64,000 nucleotides of DNA from Paraconiothyrium sp. Pb-2020 (lineage: Eukaryota; Ascomycota; Dothideomycetes; Pleosporales; Didymosphaeriaceae). Below are positions 11,460 to 22,191 of the stretch, piece by piece. The stretch lies in assembly GCA_022419385.1 (NCBI GenBank), contig JAJUBI010000006.1, positions 744,001 to 808,000 of the forward strand, read 5' to 3'. Both the position numbers and the translations under genes were made by a program. The notes under the pieces are model-generated. The model saw nothing but the letters and a program-made list of their open reading frames with translations, did not search any database and was not told where the DNA came from. Numbering within the stretch: position 1 is the first letter of the stretch; every line of letters begins with the position of its first letter.

Positions 11460-12755
11460 TTCTCTGAGGTCATCGCCCACGAAGGCAAAGTTCTGGACCG
11501 TGTAGTTTGTTTGGATCCTGAACAGCAACTGTCCAACGTCATCAATCACATCCACACCAGTCCCCGCCCCGGTAAGAACTAGACCTTCCCTGCTGACCTT
11601 CAACCCGTCCGGAACCCAACTATCACTTAGGTAGAAGCTACGCTTATTCGATACTCTCGTACCGTTATGCGTCACGTCGAAGGCGTATATAGTTGCTGGA
11701 CGTGTCACATTGAAGGTTGTTGCGCGTTCTTGTGCAGTGGAATTTGGATCAACGAGGCCCTGAACTGCGCCGGTATCGGAGATGTACAACGTGTTGGCAG
11801 CTGGAGTTAGTGCGATTCCATTAGGCTGAACGAGGGTGTCATCGATCAGGAATGTTGCACCAGTGACGGGATCGAAGCGATACGATGCTGTCGGAAGCTG
11901 TGGGGCCGTATCTGTAAGGGCATTGTACCAACTTCATGCACAGTCAGTCCCGCAATGACTTAATAGTTTGTACATACCTATAATAAGGGTCTGTAAAATA
12001 GATGTATCCAGTAGTAGGGTGGACAACAACGTCGTCAATACAGTTGAAATATGACCCGAAGTAGTTGTTCAAGAGGATTGTAGACTCGTTTGTGGTCGGA
12101 TCGAGCACACGAAGAGAGACCCGTTGCTCCGTTAGTGGATTCCCGATACTGTTGTTACCGCCGCTGGCTGCGAACAAGATTTTCGTGCCATTACCATAAG
12201 ATGTGCCTCCGTTGGGTGCATATATTGGCGGGTTTGGAAGATACTCTGATAGTGTTGGGACACTAGGGTTCAGATCTACGACCAGCTGAGGCAGGTATCC
12301 GGTTGGAGGTGCTAGCTGGGAAATGTACAGCTTTTTCTGTGTTGCCACGTAGACGGGTGCCTCGTGAACCGCTTCGGATACCTTGAAGACGAAGTCATAG
12401 GTCGGTGATCCGAGGTACTGTAAGCCTCTATGTTGGTCGAAAACAACAAAGTTCGCATCGGAGAGCAGCTTAAATGAAGGGTCAGACGGGACCAATGTGT
12501 TCCTGAAGTCTAGAATCCCGGCATTTGACGAGACGTTTCGGAAGAAGTGATAAGGTAGAACTGAGCCCTATTATACAGTGAGCACTGAGCGAGCTTGGGT
12601 ATGTTCTCACGTACATATCGATTCACGCAGACAATATTACTAGAGCCGCCACATAGCTGGGCAACAGGTATATCTACTCCGGAAGGTTGTAGATTTTGTG
12701 CATGTGTGATACCTTGCAAATAGACAGGGAAGATCAAGGTGGAGATACTCCTCAT
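11388..12755 (-). CDS. Secreted SMP-30/gluconolactonase-like protein
   Basis: Three exons (12755-12615, 12567-11978, 11931-11388) give 424 residues. The introns are 47 and 46 bp; their removal joins NRY to GSVLPYHF and DPYY to SWYNAL. The N-terminus MRSISTLIFPVYLQGITHAQ is a signal peptide. Beta-propeller signatures of the SMP-30/lactonase family are present: CIDDVVVHPTTGYIYFTDPYY, QPNGIALTP and LYISDTG. The family hydrolyses lactone rings using a bound divalent metal, and fungal members include secreted lactonohydrolases. The substrate is unknown. Several NxS/T sites fit extracellular glycosylation. The family call is firm; activity is inferred. Confidence 0.88.
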
Positions 12756-14118
12756 TGTGGACGCCTTGTGCCTTTTAGCTCACTTAATGAGCTGTGGATA
12801 GAGTGGCTTATGCTCGCGAAGGTTTTCAAGGTGACTTCTTAGGCTTTATGTGCGCAGGACATGGATCTGCTACACTCGCTACTCTTCGTTTGGTCCCGAT
12901 GATGAGCGGCCGGCGCAGGTACTTCACAGTTCGTGAGGAGTACCTTGCTCCAGGCCAATGGCATTGGCGGGGGCTTGCGCTAAGTCAAGCTCCCGTGAAA
13001 TTGGACCTGAAGATCCTGGGAAAGTGAGGGGTGAGACGTCATCCGTCTTCGGCATTTCCCCGCATTATCACGTCCCATGCACATGTTGAGGTTACTCACA
13101 TTTCGCACATTTGAATGTGAGCTTTGGCCTTTCAATATCGTCTGTAACACTCTTCGCGGCCCTTCCACATTCTGTGTCTAAGGTCTTCTCAAAATCAAGA
13201 GGCTTCAAAGTGGGTGATAGTGTTAGATGAGATAAAGAGCAAATATGGCTTAGCGTTACAGAATTTAGCAATTCTTGGTATATTCACGGTTAATCCGCAG
13301 GTTGTGGGAAAGACATGGGAATGGGAAGGGGAAGAGGTGAGTTTGACTGCTCTTCGTGGTTTATCGAAGGTCTGTCAACCAGTCGCCGGTTGATTCTGGG
13401 CCCGTCGAAGGATACAGTGGGTTTGTGAGCCGGTCAACGGGACAAGAGAGTCAACCGAGCTGCAAGGTAGCGATCAATATTGTTAAGTTCGAACTGAGAA
13501 GAGAGGCGGGTGTGAAGTTGGCGGGTAGTGAATTTCCGTCAATCAGCACGCTTTGATGTGCAAGATGAGTTCAAATGCTTGGTGTCTCCTGAACCTCTGG
13601 CTTTTCTTTCACCACATTCTCAGGGCGGCACCGGCAAAGTATATATATGCCTCCTCGAGCGCGTAGGGCGACCGTGCTTTCGGTGCAACTTCACTATGCC
13701 GTGTATGAATCTTGAGAGGTCACATCCGTTAGCCAAGTTCACACAGTACTAGGGCAAAATCTCTCTTGATCTTCTCGATTTCCCACAGGCGCTCTCCTGA
13801 AGCTCTCTGTTGATTGTAATTCTCTATCGTCTCAAGGATGAGATCGGTTGACCAGCACTTCGAAGAGATTTGGTGTTCTTGTCCAGATCGAAAGGTCGAT
13901 AAAGACTGCTCAGATGTCTGTAAGATCATCTTAACTCACGGGCCTTATCAGGCCGGTTGGTGGTTTTCAGAACGAAAGGTGCGTTGCAGCAGCAAGCGCG
14001 AACCTTTAGCGGGCGGGCAGTACGTTATCACGTGATTTGGGCCGGCCGCAGCCAATCAGACGAATTCTGCACTTGCTCCTTCACCGTTACTCCACCACGA
14101 CATACATTAGCACAAGAG
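12756..14118. other. Intergenic, no gene seen
   Basis: About 1.36 kb between the SMP-30-like gene and the GNAT gene, their divergent promoter region. No open frame with recognisable content. A palindromic TCACGTGA lies near the right end and is listed separately. Confidence 0.55.
14028..14035. promoter_or_regulatory. TCACGTGA palindrome (E-box type) upstream of GNAT gene
   Basis: A perfect 8-bp palindrome containing CACGTG lies 83 bp before the ATG of the acetyltransferase gene. CACGTG is the core bound by fungal bHLH factors of the Cbf1/Pho4 type, and TCACGTGA is common in fungal promoters. The position fits a regulatory site; the bound factor is not known from sequence. Confidence 0.4.
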
Positions 14119-14622
14119 ATGACGACTGGAGTTATTGTGGGCACTCTTCCCTCGGGACTCGAACTGCAAGTAATTGCAGCATGCTCACCAAAGGATCGCG
14201 AAGCGTTGGCACCTAAAGTAGCCAAACTGGAAAGGAAGATCTTCCCATCGAGCGAGGCCTTCGACTACAGCGTTGAGTTGAAGAAGAAGAACATTGGCCT
14301 CATCCTGGCCTCAAGAGAAGGAACTCAGGAACTTGTGGGTTACCTCGTGTTTCAAAGACAGAAAAGTCTGGCTTGGCTACACAAACTGGCGGTCATCGAG
14401 CAAGAGAGGGGCAAAGGTATTGCCAGGTGTCTCGTGCATTACCTTTACCAACACATGAAAAAGGGGGGCTGCCGAACTATCCTCTTGTGGGTTGATGAGG
14501 CTCGCAACCCGGCCAGAGCTCTGTATGTATCTTGTGGCTTCAAGCAAATTGAGCGGCTCCCAGACTACTACGGTCCTGGACGAACAGCGCTTAAAATGGA
14601 GTTGGCCATGGCAGAAGATTGA
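14119..14622 (+). CDS. GNAT-family N-acetyltransferase
   Basis: A single exon gives 167 residues from the ATG at 14119 (MTTGVIVGTLPSG). The open frame extends upstream only through non-conserved sequence. The GNAT fold is recognisable: GYLVFQRQ, then the acetyl-CoA-binding motif A region with HKLAVIEQERGKGIARCL (the QERGKG pyrophosphate loop), then ALYVSCGFKQIERLPDYYG, the usual motif B with its Tyr. This resembles RimI-like single-domain acetyltransferases, which acetylate protein N-termini, polyamines or small amines. The substrate cannot be inferred. The lack of a signal peptide suggests a cytosolic or nuclear location. Confidence 0.85.
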   Translation: MTTGVIVGTLPSGLELQVIAACSPKDREALAPKVAKLERKIFPSSEAFDYSVELKKKNIGLILASREGTQELVGYLVFQRQKSLAWLHKLAVIEQERGKGIARCLVHYLYQHMKKGGCRTILLWVDEARNPARALYVSCGFKQIERLPDYYGPGRTALKMELAMAED

Positions 14623-14952
14623 AGGCTTCCGCCGCACCCGGGCTAATCAGGCCGCCGCCTCAAATACGTACGGCCGAAAGTATGAGGGTATCGTAGGGCT
14701 GGCACTGACACTATCCGCTCGAATGCGGTTAACCGAGTGCTTCGCATTCGCTTACGGACCTGTCGCGCGACACGGTGGGTCAAGGATGCATCTGACCGGC
14801 AGGAACATAAACCGTCACCGGGCGTCTTGCAGCAATTCCGCTGATGGCTTACAGTAGAAATATGAGGGGTTCCCTTCGTATTCGAAGGCTCGTCTGCCTT
14901 CATGCTTCTTTGAGAGGAGTTGACCTACAACATTACCATAGTGCACAACACG
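14623..14952. other. Short intergenic, no gene seen
   Basis: About 330 bp between the GNAT stop and the DHA2 transporter start, both on the plus strand. Nothing beyond promoter sequence is evident. An in-frame ATG at 14920 would add 11 residues to the transporter and cannot be excluded. Confidence 0.5.
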
Positions 14953-16848
14953 ATGGACGAAAGAAGCCTCACCGAGAAACAAGCAACACCAGAACAATCT
15001 ACGGCAGCCAATGTTCAACCCGTGGTAACGACGCGAACACGAGGTTCTACGACAAAGCTTCCACGTGGCACACCACAAGTTCAAGATGAGCCACCATTTG
15101 GCTTCAAGCAGGCAGAGAAGCATATCCCCAGTTGGAGGCTCATCTCGCTTTATGTCAGGTAGAGACGTAATCAAACTCAGGATGACATTGTTTAACTATC
15201 CACAGCATCTGTTTTGGCCTGTTCCTTGCGTTTCTAGACACATCAATCGTCGCGACTGCCCTATATACCATTGGAGTAGAGTTTCGATCGCTCTCTCAGG
15301 TCAATTGGGTAGCTCTAGCGTATACGCTGGCCTATCTGGGGTGCACCGCCATCTTCGCTTCCTTATCCGACGTGTTCGGTCGTCGCAATACCTACATCGC
15401 TGCTTCAACACTTTTCATTGCCTTCTCCCTTGGGTGCGGTTGGGCTAAGGATATCAACCAGCTTATTGCATTCCGTGCGCTACAAGGCGTAGGTGGAAGC
15501 GGCCTGTACAGCATTGGGTTCGTCATCCTAGCGGAGATCAGTAGCTCAAAGATGCTACGCTTGATTGGCGCCCTCGCAGGGGGTGTCATCGCTATGAGTG
15601 GAGTTCTAGGTCCTGTCCTCGGAGGGATTATCACCAATTACACCACATGGCGTTGGATATTTTGGATAAATGCACCTATAGGCATACTGCCAATTATCCT
15701 ATTCGCTCTAGCGTGGCCGAACCAGCAACAACTGCCTCCAGCAGAGCGACGCCCGTTTCATCAGATGGATTTCCTAGGCTTCTTTTTTCTGATCGCAGCA
15801 AGTGTACCCTTCGTATTCGCTTTCCAAGAAGCCGGCATCCGCATTGTCTCAGCTGCTAATGTATGGAAAACCGCAATTGTTGTGGCGCCACTTGTTGTGG
15901 GCATCATTTGCTGGATCGTTCTCTTTGGGTGGGAGTGCATGATCTCGATTCGCTGGTCAGACTCCATCAACGCCTTCCTCCCGTTACGGCTTGCAAAAAT
16001 GAGGGTCTACATGTCCGCTGTCGCTGCAACTATGTTGTCCGGCTTCCCTTACTTTGTCGTTATCTACTCACTGCCAACCCACTTTCAGGTCGTCAACGAA
16101 CATAGTGCCCTTGCGTCGGGAATCGCGCTTCTTCCTTTGCTTGGTTCTTCGGCCATTGGCTCGACCATTGCCGGCGCTGTTTCCGGCAAGAAGAACAACA
16201 CCTTTCCGGTTATGATAACAGGCGCAGTGCTGATGGTCATCGGAACTGCTACTTTGTCCACGCTCAGGATTGAAACGCAGGCGAAAGCTTATGGTCTGCA
16301 AGTCTTCGTCGGACTGGGGTTCGGCTTGACTATTGCCACATCCAGCATGATAGCCGGTATGGAAAGCGAGATCAGGGATAACGGTAGGATCCTTTCTGCG
16401 TCGGAGAAATATAATACTGACAAGTGTAGCTGTCGCTCAAGGCATCATGGCGCAGGTGCGGGTATTTGGTGGCAGTATTGGCATTGCTGCTTCAACTGCT
16501 ATACTTGGCGTTAAACAGCGCCAAAGACTTTTGGAAACCGGATTACTCACCCCATCACAATTACAGTCCCTACGGAACGCTATGCCGAGTCTTACAGCAA
16601 ATGAAGTCCACGCCGTGAAGCAGGCATACACAGATGCTTTCGACGATACTCTTGTCGTTTGCTCGGTAGTATCAGGAGTCTGTCTACTCGTGACCTTCGG
16701 ATGTTGGCGCAAGAATCCGCTCAGTATAGCGGAGCGGAGAGAACAGCAGTTCAAAAACGAATCTTTAAGACAGAGGGCATTAGCACAACTAAACTCACCA
16801 CCGGTACCTGTGGAGGTAATGAAGACAAAAGAAGGAGCGATTGTATAA
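14953..16848 (+). CDS. MFS transporter, DHA2 (14-TM drug:H+ antiporter type)
   Basis: Three exons (14953-15158, 15206-16383, 16430-16848) encode 600 residues. A ~60-residue hydrophilic N-terminus precedes FGLFLAFLDTSIVATALYTI, the LDxTIV-type motif of DHA2 transporters. LSDVFGRRNTYI (motif A) and RALQGVGGSGLYSIGFVI follow, then GVLGPVLGGIITNYTTWRWI, the antiporter motif C. About 14 hydrophobic segments can be counted. The two introns (47 and 46 bp) start GTAGAG and GTAGGA, weaker than the usual GTRNGT, but removing them restores VSICFG and DNAVAQG in frame. Such pumps export toxic compounds or secondary metabolites. No biosynthetic cluster is visible nearby. Confidence 0.92.
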
Positions 16849-17241
16849 AACCTTTTTCTCAGATACTTGGTATATGTCATGTAACAAGACTGACATCTTT
16901 ACCCACCCATCTTCATGCGTCCGCAACGATATGCTAAGCCCTTGATGTTCTTAGTGGGTTGGTCATGCCAGAATTGCTCACCATCGCGGTCGAGTACTCC
17001 TGTCGAAGTTGGGAGCTATCTTCACCGTCGAGCTTGTAACGCTCGGTCCGTGCTCTTACCTTTGCAAACGCCCGCGACAACATAGTTGTCGTTGAACCTC
17101 TTCCGTCCAAACACAATTTCATTCCACAGCCCGTGGCCTCAATCTTGAACTATCGCTAGAAGAAGGCCGCGAGCAGTAGAGGCAGGGTCGGTAAGTCGTT
17201 TACGACACACAACTCCAATAACTAATGATGTGTTCCAGAAA
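16849..17241. other. Intergenic plus 5' UTR with intron of the CCCH gene
   Basis: About 390 bp. A textbook intron (17191-17238, GTAAGT ... CTAATG ... CCAG) ends three bases before the ATG of the next gene. The frame upstream of it hits a stop codon at 17176, so the intron is judged to lie in the 5' UTR. Confidence 0.55.
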
Positions 17242-18123
17242 ATGGCGGGGCCAGCCCTTCTCCACACCGTTTTCGGTGAACGATTGGGCGTTGATGGACG
17301 CGACCAAGTCTATCGAATCCATAGTTTCGGCAGCCGAGTGCACTTAGATTTTCTCCGTCTCCCTGATGTGGTTCTATCATATTATATCCAACACTTCGAC
17401 CTTATATCGTTTCCTCCGGGCCTTCTCACCATCGACAAGCTTAATCTGGTCTTAAATCAGTTCGTTGGTGACGATCCGCTTCTAGCTATGTGCGAGCTGA
17501 ACCAGGAAAAAATGGGTGGCCTCCTTGTGTTTTGTCGTAGGTACCGTTGTCCATTTTGGAGATATCTCTGACGAGATGACAATGTAGAATTTTTCTGTGA
17601 TGTGCGATACCCTCTTCTTCGGCAGAACTTGATGACCGATTTGAGTCCACTCCAGAAGCCGAAAGCCGTAAGGTTTGTCGATCCTTCAACAACTCCATGT
17701 CGTCACAGCCAATCCCCCGCTACCCTGACTTTTTCGGCGCGAGAGCAGGACAGGAGCAGGATCTATATCAGAGTCCCAACGCCAAAGGACCTTGGCCGGC
17801 CCACAAGCAGCATGACCCGTGGCCAACTTCTCCGCAACAACCCGCCATCCACCGCCATCGACAGAGGCAAACGCCGTCGCGGTGTGATGAATCCCTCATC
17901 TTATGGAGCACCCTATGACCGGAATATGGGACTTTGTTACTATGTCTTCTCCACTTCCAAGGCATGTCCAATGGGCGAGAGGTGTCCTAACCGACATCAC
18001 TGGTTCAGCTTGGCCGAGGTTAGGTGGATCCGACCTCTCGTGGAATGTGGCCGTTGGGAGGATATTAGGCGTTGCTGGGCACTGCCGGAACCCCCAGCAT
18101 TAAAGACTAAGTTTGTCGGATAG
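17242..18123 (+). CDS. CCCH zinc-finger protein
   Basis: Two exons (17242-17536, 17588-18123; 51-bp intron starting GTAGGT) give 276 residues. The N-terminal ~100 residues contain a globular-looking region (PDVVLSYYIQHFDLISF, TIDKLNLVLNQFVGDD). The C-terminal region has a canonical CCCH finger: Cys215-x9-Cys225-x5-Cys231-x3-His235, with core ACPMGERCPNRHHWF. CCCH fingers of this spacing usually bind RNA, so a role in mRNA processing or decay is inferred. The remainder matches no family I can name. A 48-bp intron immediately before the ATG is probably in the 5' UTR. The annotated frame is longer than expected by chance and the finger is well formed. Confidence 0.75.
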
Positions 18124-18594
18124 AAATCTTAGTAAGGTGCATAGAATGCTACGACAACGCCCAGGTGCTGTGCGTTCCACTCATCAGCATTGCTGGGATT
18201 ACCAGTGTCCGGATTCGGAAAGGATGTATGTATTGATCATGGGCTTGTGCCCCCAAACCTTTACTGGTCCCAATCCTTTTCTATCTGAATCGTTCCAGCG
18301 AGCTAGATTTTGATCATGGCCCACAGAACGATTTCCTATACAAAGTTAGGGTGAAGCCTTACACTTACGGACTCCGTAGACATGCCTTTACGACACGTAT
18401 AATTTTGAAGTGTGATGTGCATCGCCAGTATGCATAGGTCTGACTCGTAAGCAGCTCCATGGAGGGTATTTACGATGTATCGAGTAAGAGATGTCGCACA
18501 CAGAGTCTCATCCGGTGTCGTAACCTCTATCGCAAGAGGTATCTCAAGAGGCACTAAGACCAATCATCTTTCGGCACTAAGTCACTCCTCGCTC
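18124..18594. other. Intergenic between convergent genes, no gene seen
   Basis: About 470 bp separating the 3' ends of the CCCH gene and the TPR gene. No coding or RNA feature is evident; it should hold the two terminators. Confidence 0.5.
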
Positions 18595-19392
18595 CTACTG
18601 CCCACCCTGATTGAAATTCATACTATAGCCCCCGCTCGCCTCATCCTTCGTAAACTGAAAATTATCCGTACTTAGTCCAAAAGGTTTCAATATCCCGTTT
18701 CCCAACTGCTTTAGCTTCCCCATCATATCCGCTAGTTCTGTGTTCTTTGCCTGATCCAGCTTCGGCGGTAAATCTCTCAGCGCTGCCTGCACTGCTTTCT
18801 GATCCAAGCTTGAGAGCTGATGCGGAAGCTTCGACAGCGCTTGGTAGTCCTCCAATGCGCCCTGTAACGACGACCACCCACCTACTTGCTGTCTTGCCTT
18901 TGCGCGCCGAAGAAGCGCCTTTGTGCGAAGCTTGTGAACGTCATTTATGGACTTCCCCGTACGCGCGAGCGCCGCAATGCGAACCTCTGTGGCGTCGTCT
19001 ATCTCCTCGACTTTGCCCTCTCCACCGTTGACCCCACCATCCTCCTTCTTAGAGGTGCTTGCAGGCGGGTCGAGAGTATCCAGCGCTTCGAGCGCGAGCG
19101 TCGCGGACTCTACAGCTTGCTTCCACTCCTCAAGCTTGAGGTGGCATGCGGCGATATTGGAACGGAGGACGGCGATGTCGTACTCAAGGTATGTTGGGCA
19201 GACGGCGAGAGCTTTCTCGTAGCCTTGGATCGCGGAGTTATAGTCGCCGGATGCGAAGCCTTTGTTTGCATTTGCTTTCTCTGTGTTTGATTCTTCGAGA
19301 AGCGACTTTTCTTCTTCGGGGGGGAATATCTCGGGGACGGTGTGGTCGAGGGGAGTGGGAGCTGCAGAAGGTGTAGAAGGGGAAAGCACCAT
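18595..19392 (-). CDS. TPR protein, TTC1-like
   Basis: A single exon of 265 residues. After an acidic N-terminus, TPR helices are visible: NANKGFASGDYNSAIQGYEK, YDIAVLRSNIAACHLKLEEW and a third repeat around KALLRRAKARQQVGGWSSLQ. The C-terminus has the TTC1-type ending DLPPKLDQAKNTELADMM then GNGILKPFGLSTDNFQFTKD. TTC1 proteins are co-chaperone adaptors that bind Hsp90 or Hsp70 C-termini; that role is transferred from the family. A Gly/Glu-rich linker (residues ~105-130) separates repeats 2 and 3. The gene lies head to head with the HAD phosphatase gene, 260 bp between the start codons. Confidence 0.88.
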   Translation of the reverse strand: MVLSPSTPSAAPTPLDHTVPEIFPPEEEKSLLEESNTEKANANKGFASGDYNSAIQGYEKALAVCPTYLEYDIAVLRSNIAACHLKLEEWKQAVESATLALEALDTLDPPASTSKKEDGGVNGGEGKVEEIDDATEVRIAALARTGKSINDVHKLRTKALLRRAKARQQVGGWSSLQGALEDYQALSKLPHQLSSLDQKAVQAALRDLPPKLDQAKNTELADMMGKLKQLGNGILKPFGLSTDNFQFTKDEASGGYSMNFNQGGQ

Positions 19393-19652
19393 TGTATGGA
19401 AAGTAGCGTAGTGTGGCAGATATCAAAATTTCGAATACATGAAGCTTGTAGGGTTTTGTATGGAGATCTGTTGTCGCGCTTCTGCTTCGCGGTGACGTCT
19501 CCCGCCGCTAAACTGCAAGGAAAGCTAGTACTCGGTGGTGGGGCGCAACATTCACCGATGGTTACCCCAACTTTTCTTCCCCAGCAATTGAGTCCCTGAA
19601 TCGCAAGAATTCGGAAGGGCTCCATCGAACTCCTCCAGTACAATTCACCAAG

Positions 19653-20572
19653 ATGGCTTCCAAGAGGTATATACGTGCTCTCTGAATACAGGATCAAAAA
19701 CTCATTTGAAGTTCAGCACCCCACCCCCACCAATTCGCGCCGCCCTCTTCGACATGGACGGCCTCCTCATCGATTCCGAGGACCTCTACACCCAAGTCAC
19801 CAACACCCTCCTCGCACGCTACAACCGGCCCTCTCTCCCATGGTCCATAAAAGCCCAACTTCAAGGCCGCCCCGGCGCACAAGCCTACGAGATCTTCCGC
19901 GCCTGGGCCCAACTGCCCATCCCGTTTGAGCAGTTCCAGAAAGAGCAGCAAGAACTGCAAAAAGAGCTGTTCCCTAAAACGAATTGGTTGCCGGGCGTGG
20001 TGGAGCTGTTGGAAGGGTTGCAGAAGAGGGGAGTCCACATGGCGCTTGCGACGAGTAGTCATAAGTTCACGTATGACTTGAAGACAGCTCATTTGAAGAG
20101 CGTATTTGATCGGTATTTCAAGGATGAGCACAAGATTTTGGGCGACGATAAGAGAATACCACCCGGCAGAGGAAAGCCAGCACCGGACATCTATCTGCTT
20201 GCACTGTCTGTGTTGAACAAAACACTCGAGGAGCAAGGAGAGAAGCCCTTACAACCGGAGGAGTGTCTGGTGTTTGAGGACAGTGTGCCGGGTGTGGAGT
20301 CAGGCAGGCGAGCAGGCTGCCAGGTAGTGTGGTGTCCGCATCCAGGACTGCTAAACGAATATAAGGGGAAGGAAAAGGAGGTTCTGGCCGGTCTGACTGG
20401 GGAGCACAAGGATGATGAAGAGGAGCAATTACGACATACCGAGGTAGAAGTCAAGGAAGGCAAGCGGAGATTAGGCCTACCCGGAGAAGTCGACGATGGC
20501 TTTGGGAGGCTGCATGATACACTGGAGAACTTCCCGTATGGTTCGTACGGAATTGAAGGGCCAGCTGCATGA
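19653..20572 (+). CDS. HAD-superfamily phosphatase (pseudouridine-5'-phosphatase-like)
   Basis: I join a 14-nt first exon (19653-19666) to exon 2 (19717-20572) through a 50-bp GT-AG intron, giving 289 residues that start MASKSTPPPPIRAALFDMDG. Without this splice no ATG precedes the catalytic motif in frame. HAD motifs are present: FDMDGLLIDSED (nucleophile Asp17, Asp19), LATSSHKF, GRGKPAPDIYL (the lysine) and VFEDSVPGVESG (Mg ligand). The layout matches the HDHD1/DOG-type family, which dephosphorylates pseudouridine 5'-phosphate or sugar phosphates. An unusual acidic/basic insertion of ~40 residues (EHKDDEEEQLRHTEVEVKEG) lies near the C-terminus. Confidence 0.87.
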
Positions 20573-20765
20573 TAGAAGAGGGTCTCACCTTAAAATCGCT
20601 CTGCATGTGCAACCATAGACTTTAGAGACTAAACTGTCTTTATGAAGTTATGCATTATGAACCGTGTGACAACTATAGAAAATAAATTCAATCGCTCTAT
20701 TGCCTCAAAACACCACCCATGCCTAAATCCAGTGAGACTATGCAACGTAGCACCCGCCCAACAAT

Positions 20766-21502
20766 CTAGCTCTGCAAAGCTTGTAGACGATTCCTCATTT
20801 GTCTCAGCATCTCCTCGTTGTCCTCCTCTTCCTCCTCTGCCGCGACCGGCGCAGCAGGAAGTGCTTCTTCAGTGGCCTTGCTTGGTGGTAGCCTGTCCTT
20901 CAATATCTCCGAAAGAACCTTGTCCACCTCACCCTCCGCCTCCTCGTCCTCGCCCTCCATCAATGCGCTATCGTCAAGTGTGTCTCCCACCATCTCCTCG
21001 ATGATGCCAGCCTTCATAAGCTCAGATGAGAGCTCCCGCATAGTCCCCGTCAGTTCCGGTAACCGCACAAGCGTATTCACATCCTTCATTATGCCTGTTG
21101 AGGCGCGTATGCTACCCTCGATCTTCCGCACGGAGAAGGCCTCATTGACCTGCATTTGCACCGAGTTGAGCTGCGCTTTGCTTGTTTGTAGTCGGCTGCT
21201 TTGCTTCCGTACGCGCACGAGTTCACGTGCAAATGTCCGGACGTCTTGATTCGCTTGCTTAGCCATAGACGGATTCTTCTGGGCGCGCTTCGAGGATTGG
21301 AGAATGAAGTTCTTCGTCTTGGCCTCGGTTTGCTTGAGCTGCATGATGTCTCGATCGAGCTTGCGCACATTTTGCCGGACGAGCGCATTGCATTTGCGTT
21401 TCTGCGACGCGATTAGAGTGGTGCGAGAGAAGAGCGGTATGGGCTGGCTCTAACCTGCTCCTCCGGCGTCGGCTTCCAGAGGAGACCGCGGATGGTCTCC
21501 AT
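20766..21502 (-). CDS. vps24: ESCRT-III subunit Vps24 (CHMP3)
   Basis: Two exons (21502-21455, 21401-20766; 53-bp intron) encode 227 residues, the normal length for Vps24. The start METIRGLLWKPTPEEQ joins KRKCNALVRQNVRKLDRDI across the intron, giving the basic amphipathic N-terminus of the SNF7 family. The central SLVRLP-type signature is seen as NTLVRLPELTGTMRELSSEL followed by MKAGIIEEMVGDTL. The acidic C-terminal half ends in the MIT-interacting motif EMLRQMRNRLQAL, used to recruit Vps4. It polymerises with Snf7 and Vps2 on endosomes to drive multivesicular body sorting. The gene is divergent from sba1. Confidence 0.93.
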
Positions 21503-22191
21503 GATGGCCTTGCCAAGCCGTCACCAGCTAACTCTTCGAGCTGTGGGTTGTGTTTATTGGGTTGCTCCCAGGAAGGGGGGTTTGGAGGTCGAAGCCGATA
21601 CTGGAGACAGTCGTTGTCGATGGAGGCTAGGTGATCAGGCCGCAGGATATGAAGGGCGGCAAAGTTGGCCGATAGATCTCAGAAGATCCGTGGGGGTTGA
21701 GACTACGATTGAGGGTGGATGCGCGATGCCTCACGCGTGAGTGTACAAGTGGTGCCTTGGTATCGCTCACAGCGTTCGGCGATAGAGTGGTCCAAGCTCA
21801 GTGACGTTAGTCGCGGGGCAGGAAGGTTGCAACCTGCCCGCCAGAGGCCACCAGCGACACGTTGAATATTGATCCCCCTCACCGCCCATAGTTACGAAAA
21901 CTCTCCAATTGAGACAAGTTTGCGAGGCTGCTTGCCATCTGCACAAATATACGAGTTTGTAATTGCATAAAGCAATCATTAGCTGCGGGGCTGAGTTTCT
22001 ATACAGCTTCCATTACTTTCCACCAGCCTCGCCCGCGCTAGTCTACTACCTGCAGCACCTGCGCATTTCTTCTCCCTTCACCCAACCTCGACCGCCTACA
22101 TCAAACGACTTTCACGACCCGTTGACGACACTATTTTCTACGCTTGTAGATAACCCAATCGCTACTCTCAGTACATACTCCGCGTCTCGAT
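21503..22191. other. Divergent promoter region, no gene seen
   Basis: About 690 bp between the vps24 (minus) and sba1 (plus) start codons. No open frame of note; presumably the promoters and 5' leaders of both genes. Confidence 0.55.
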
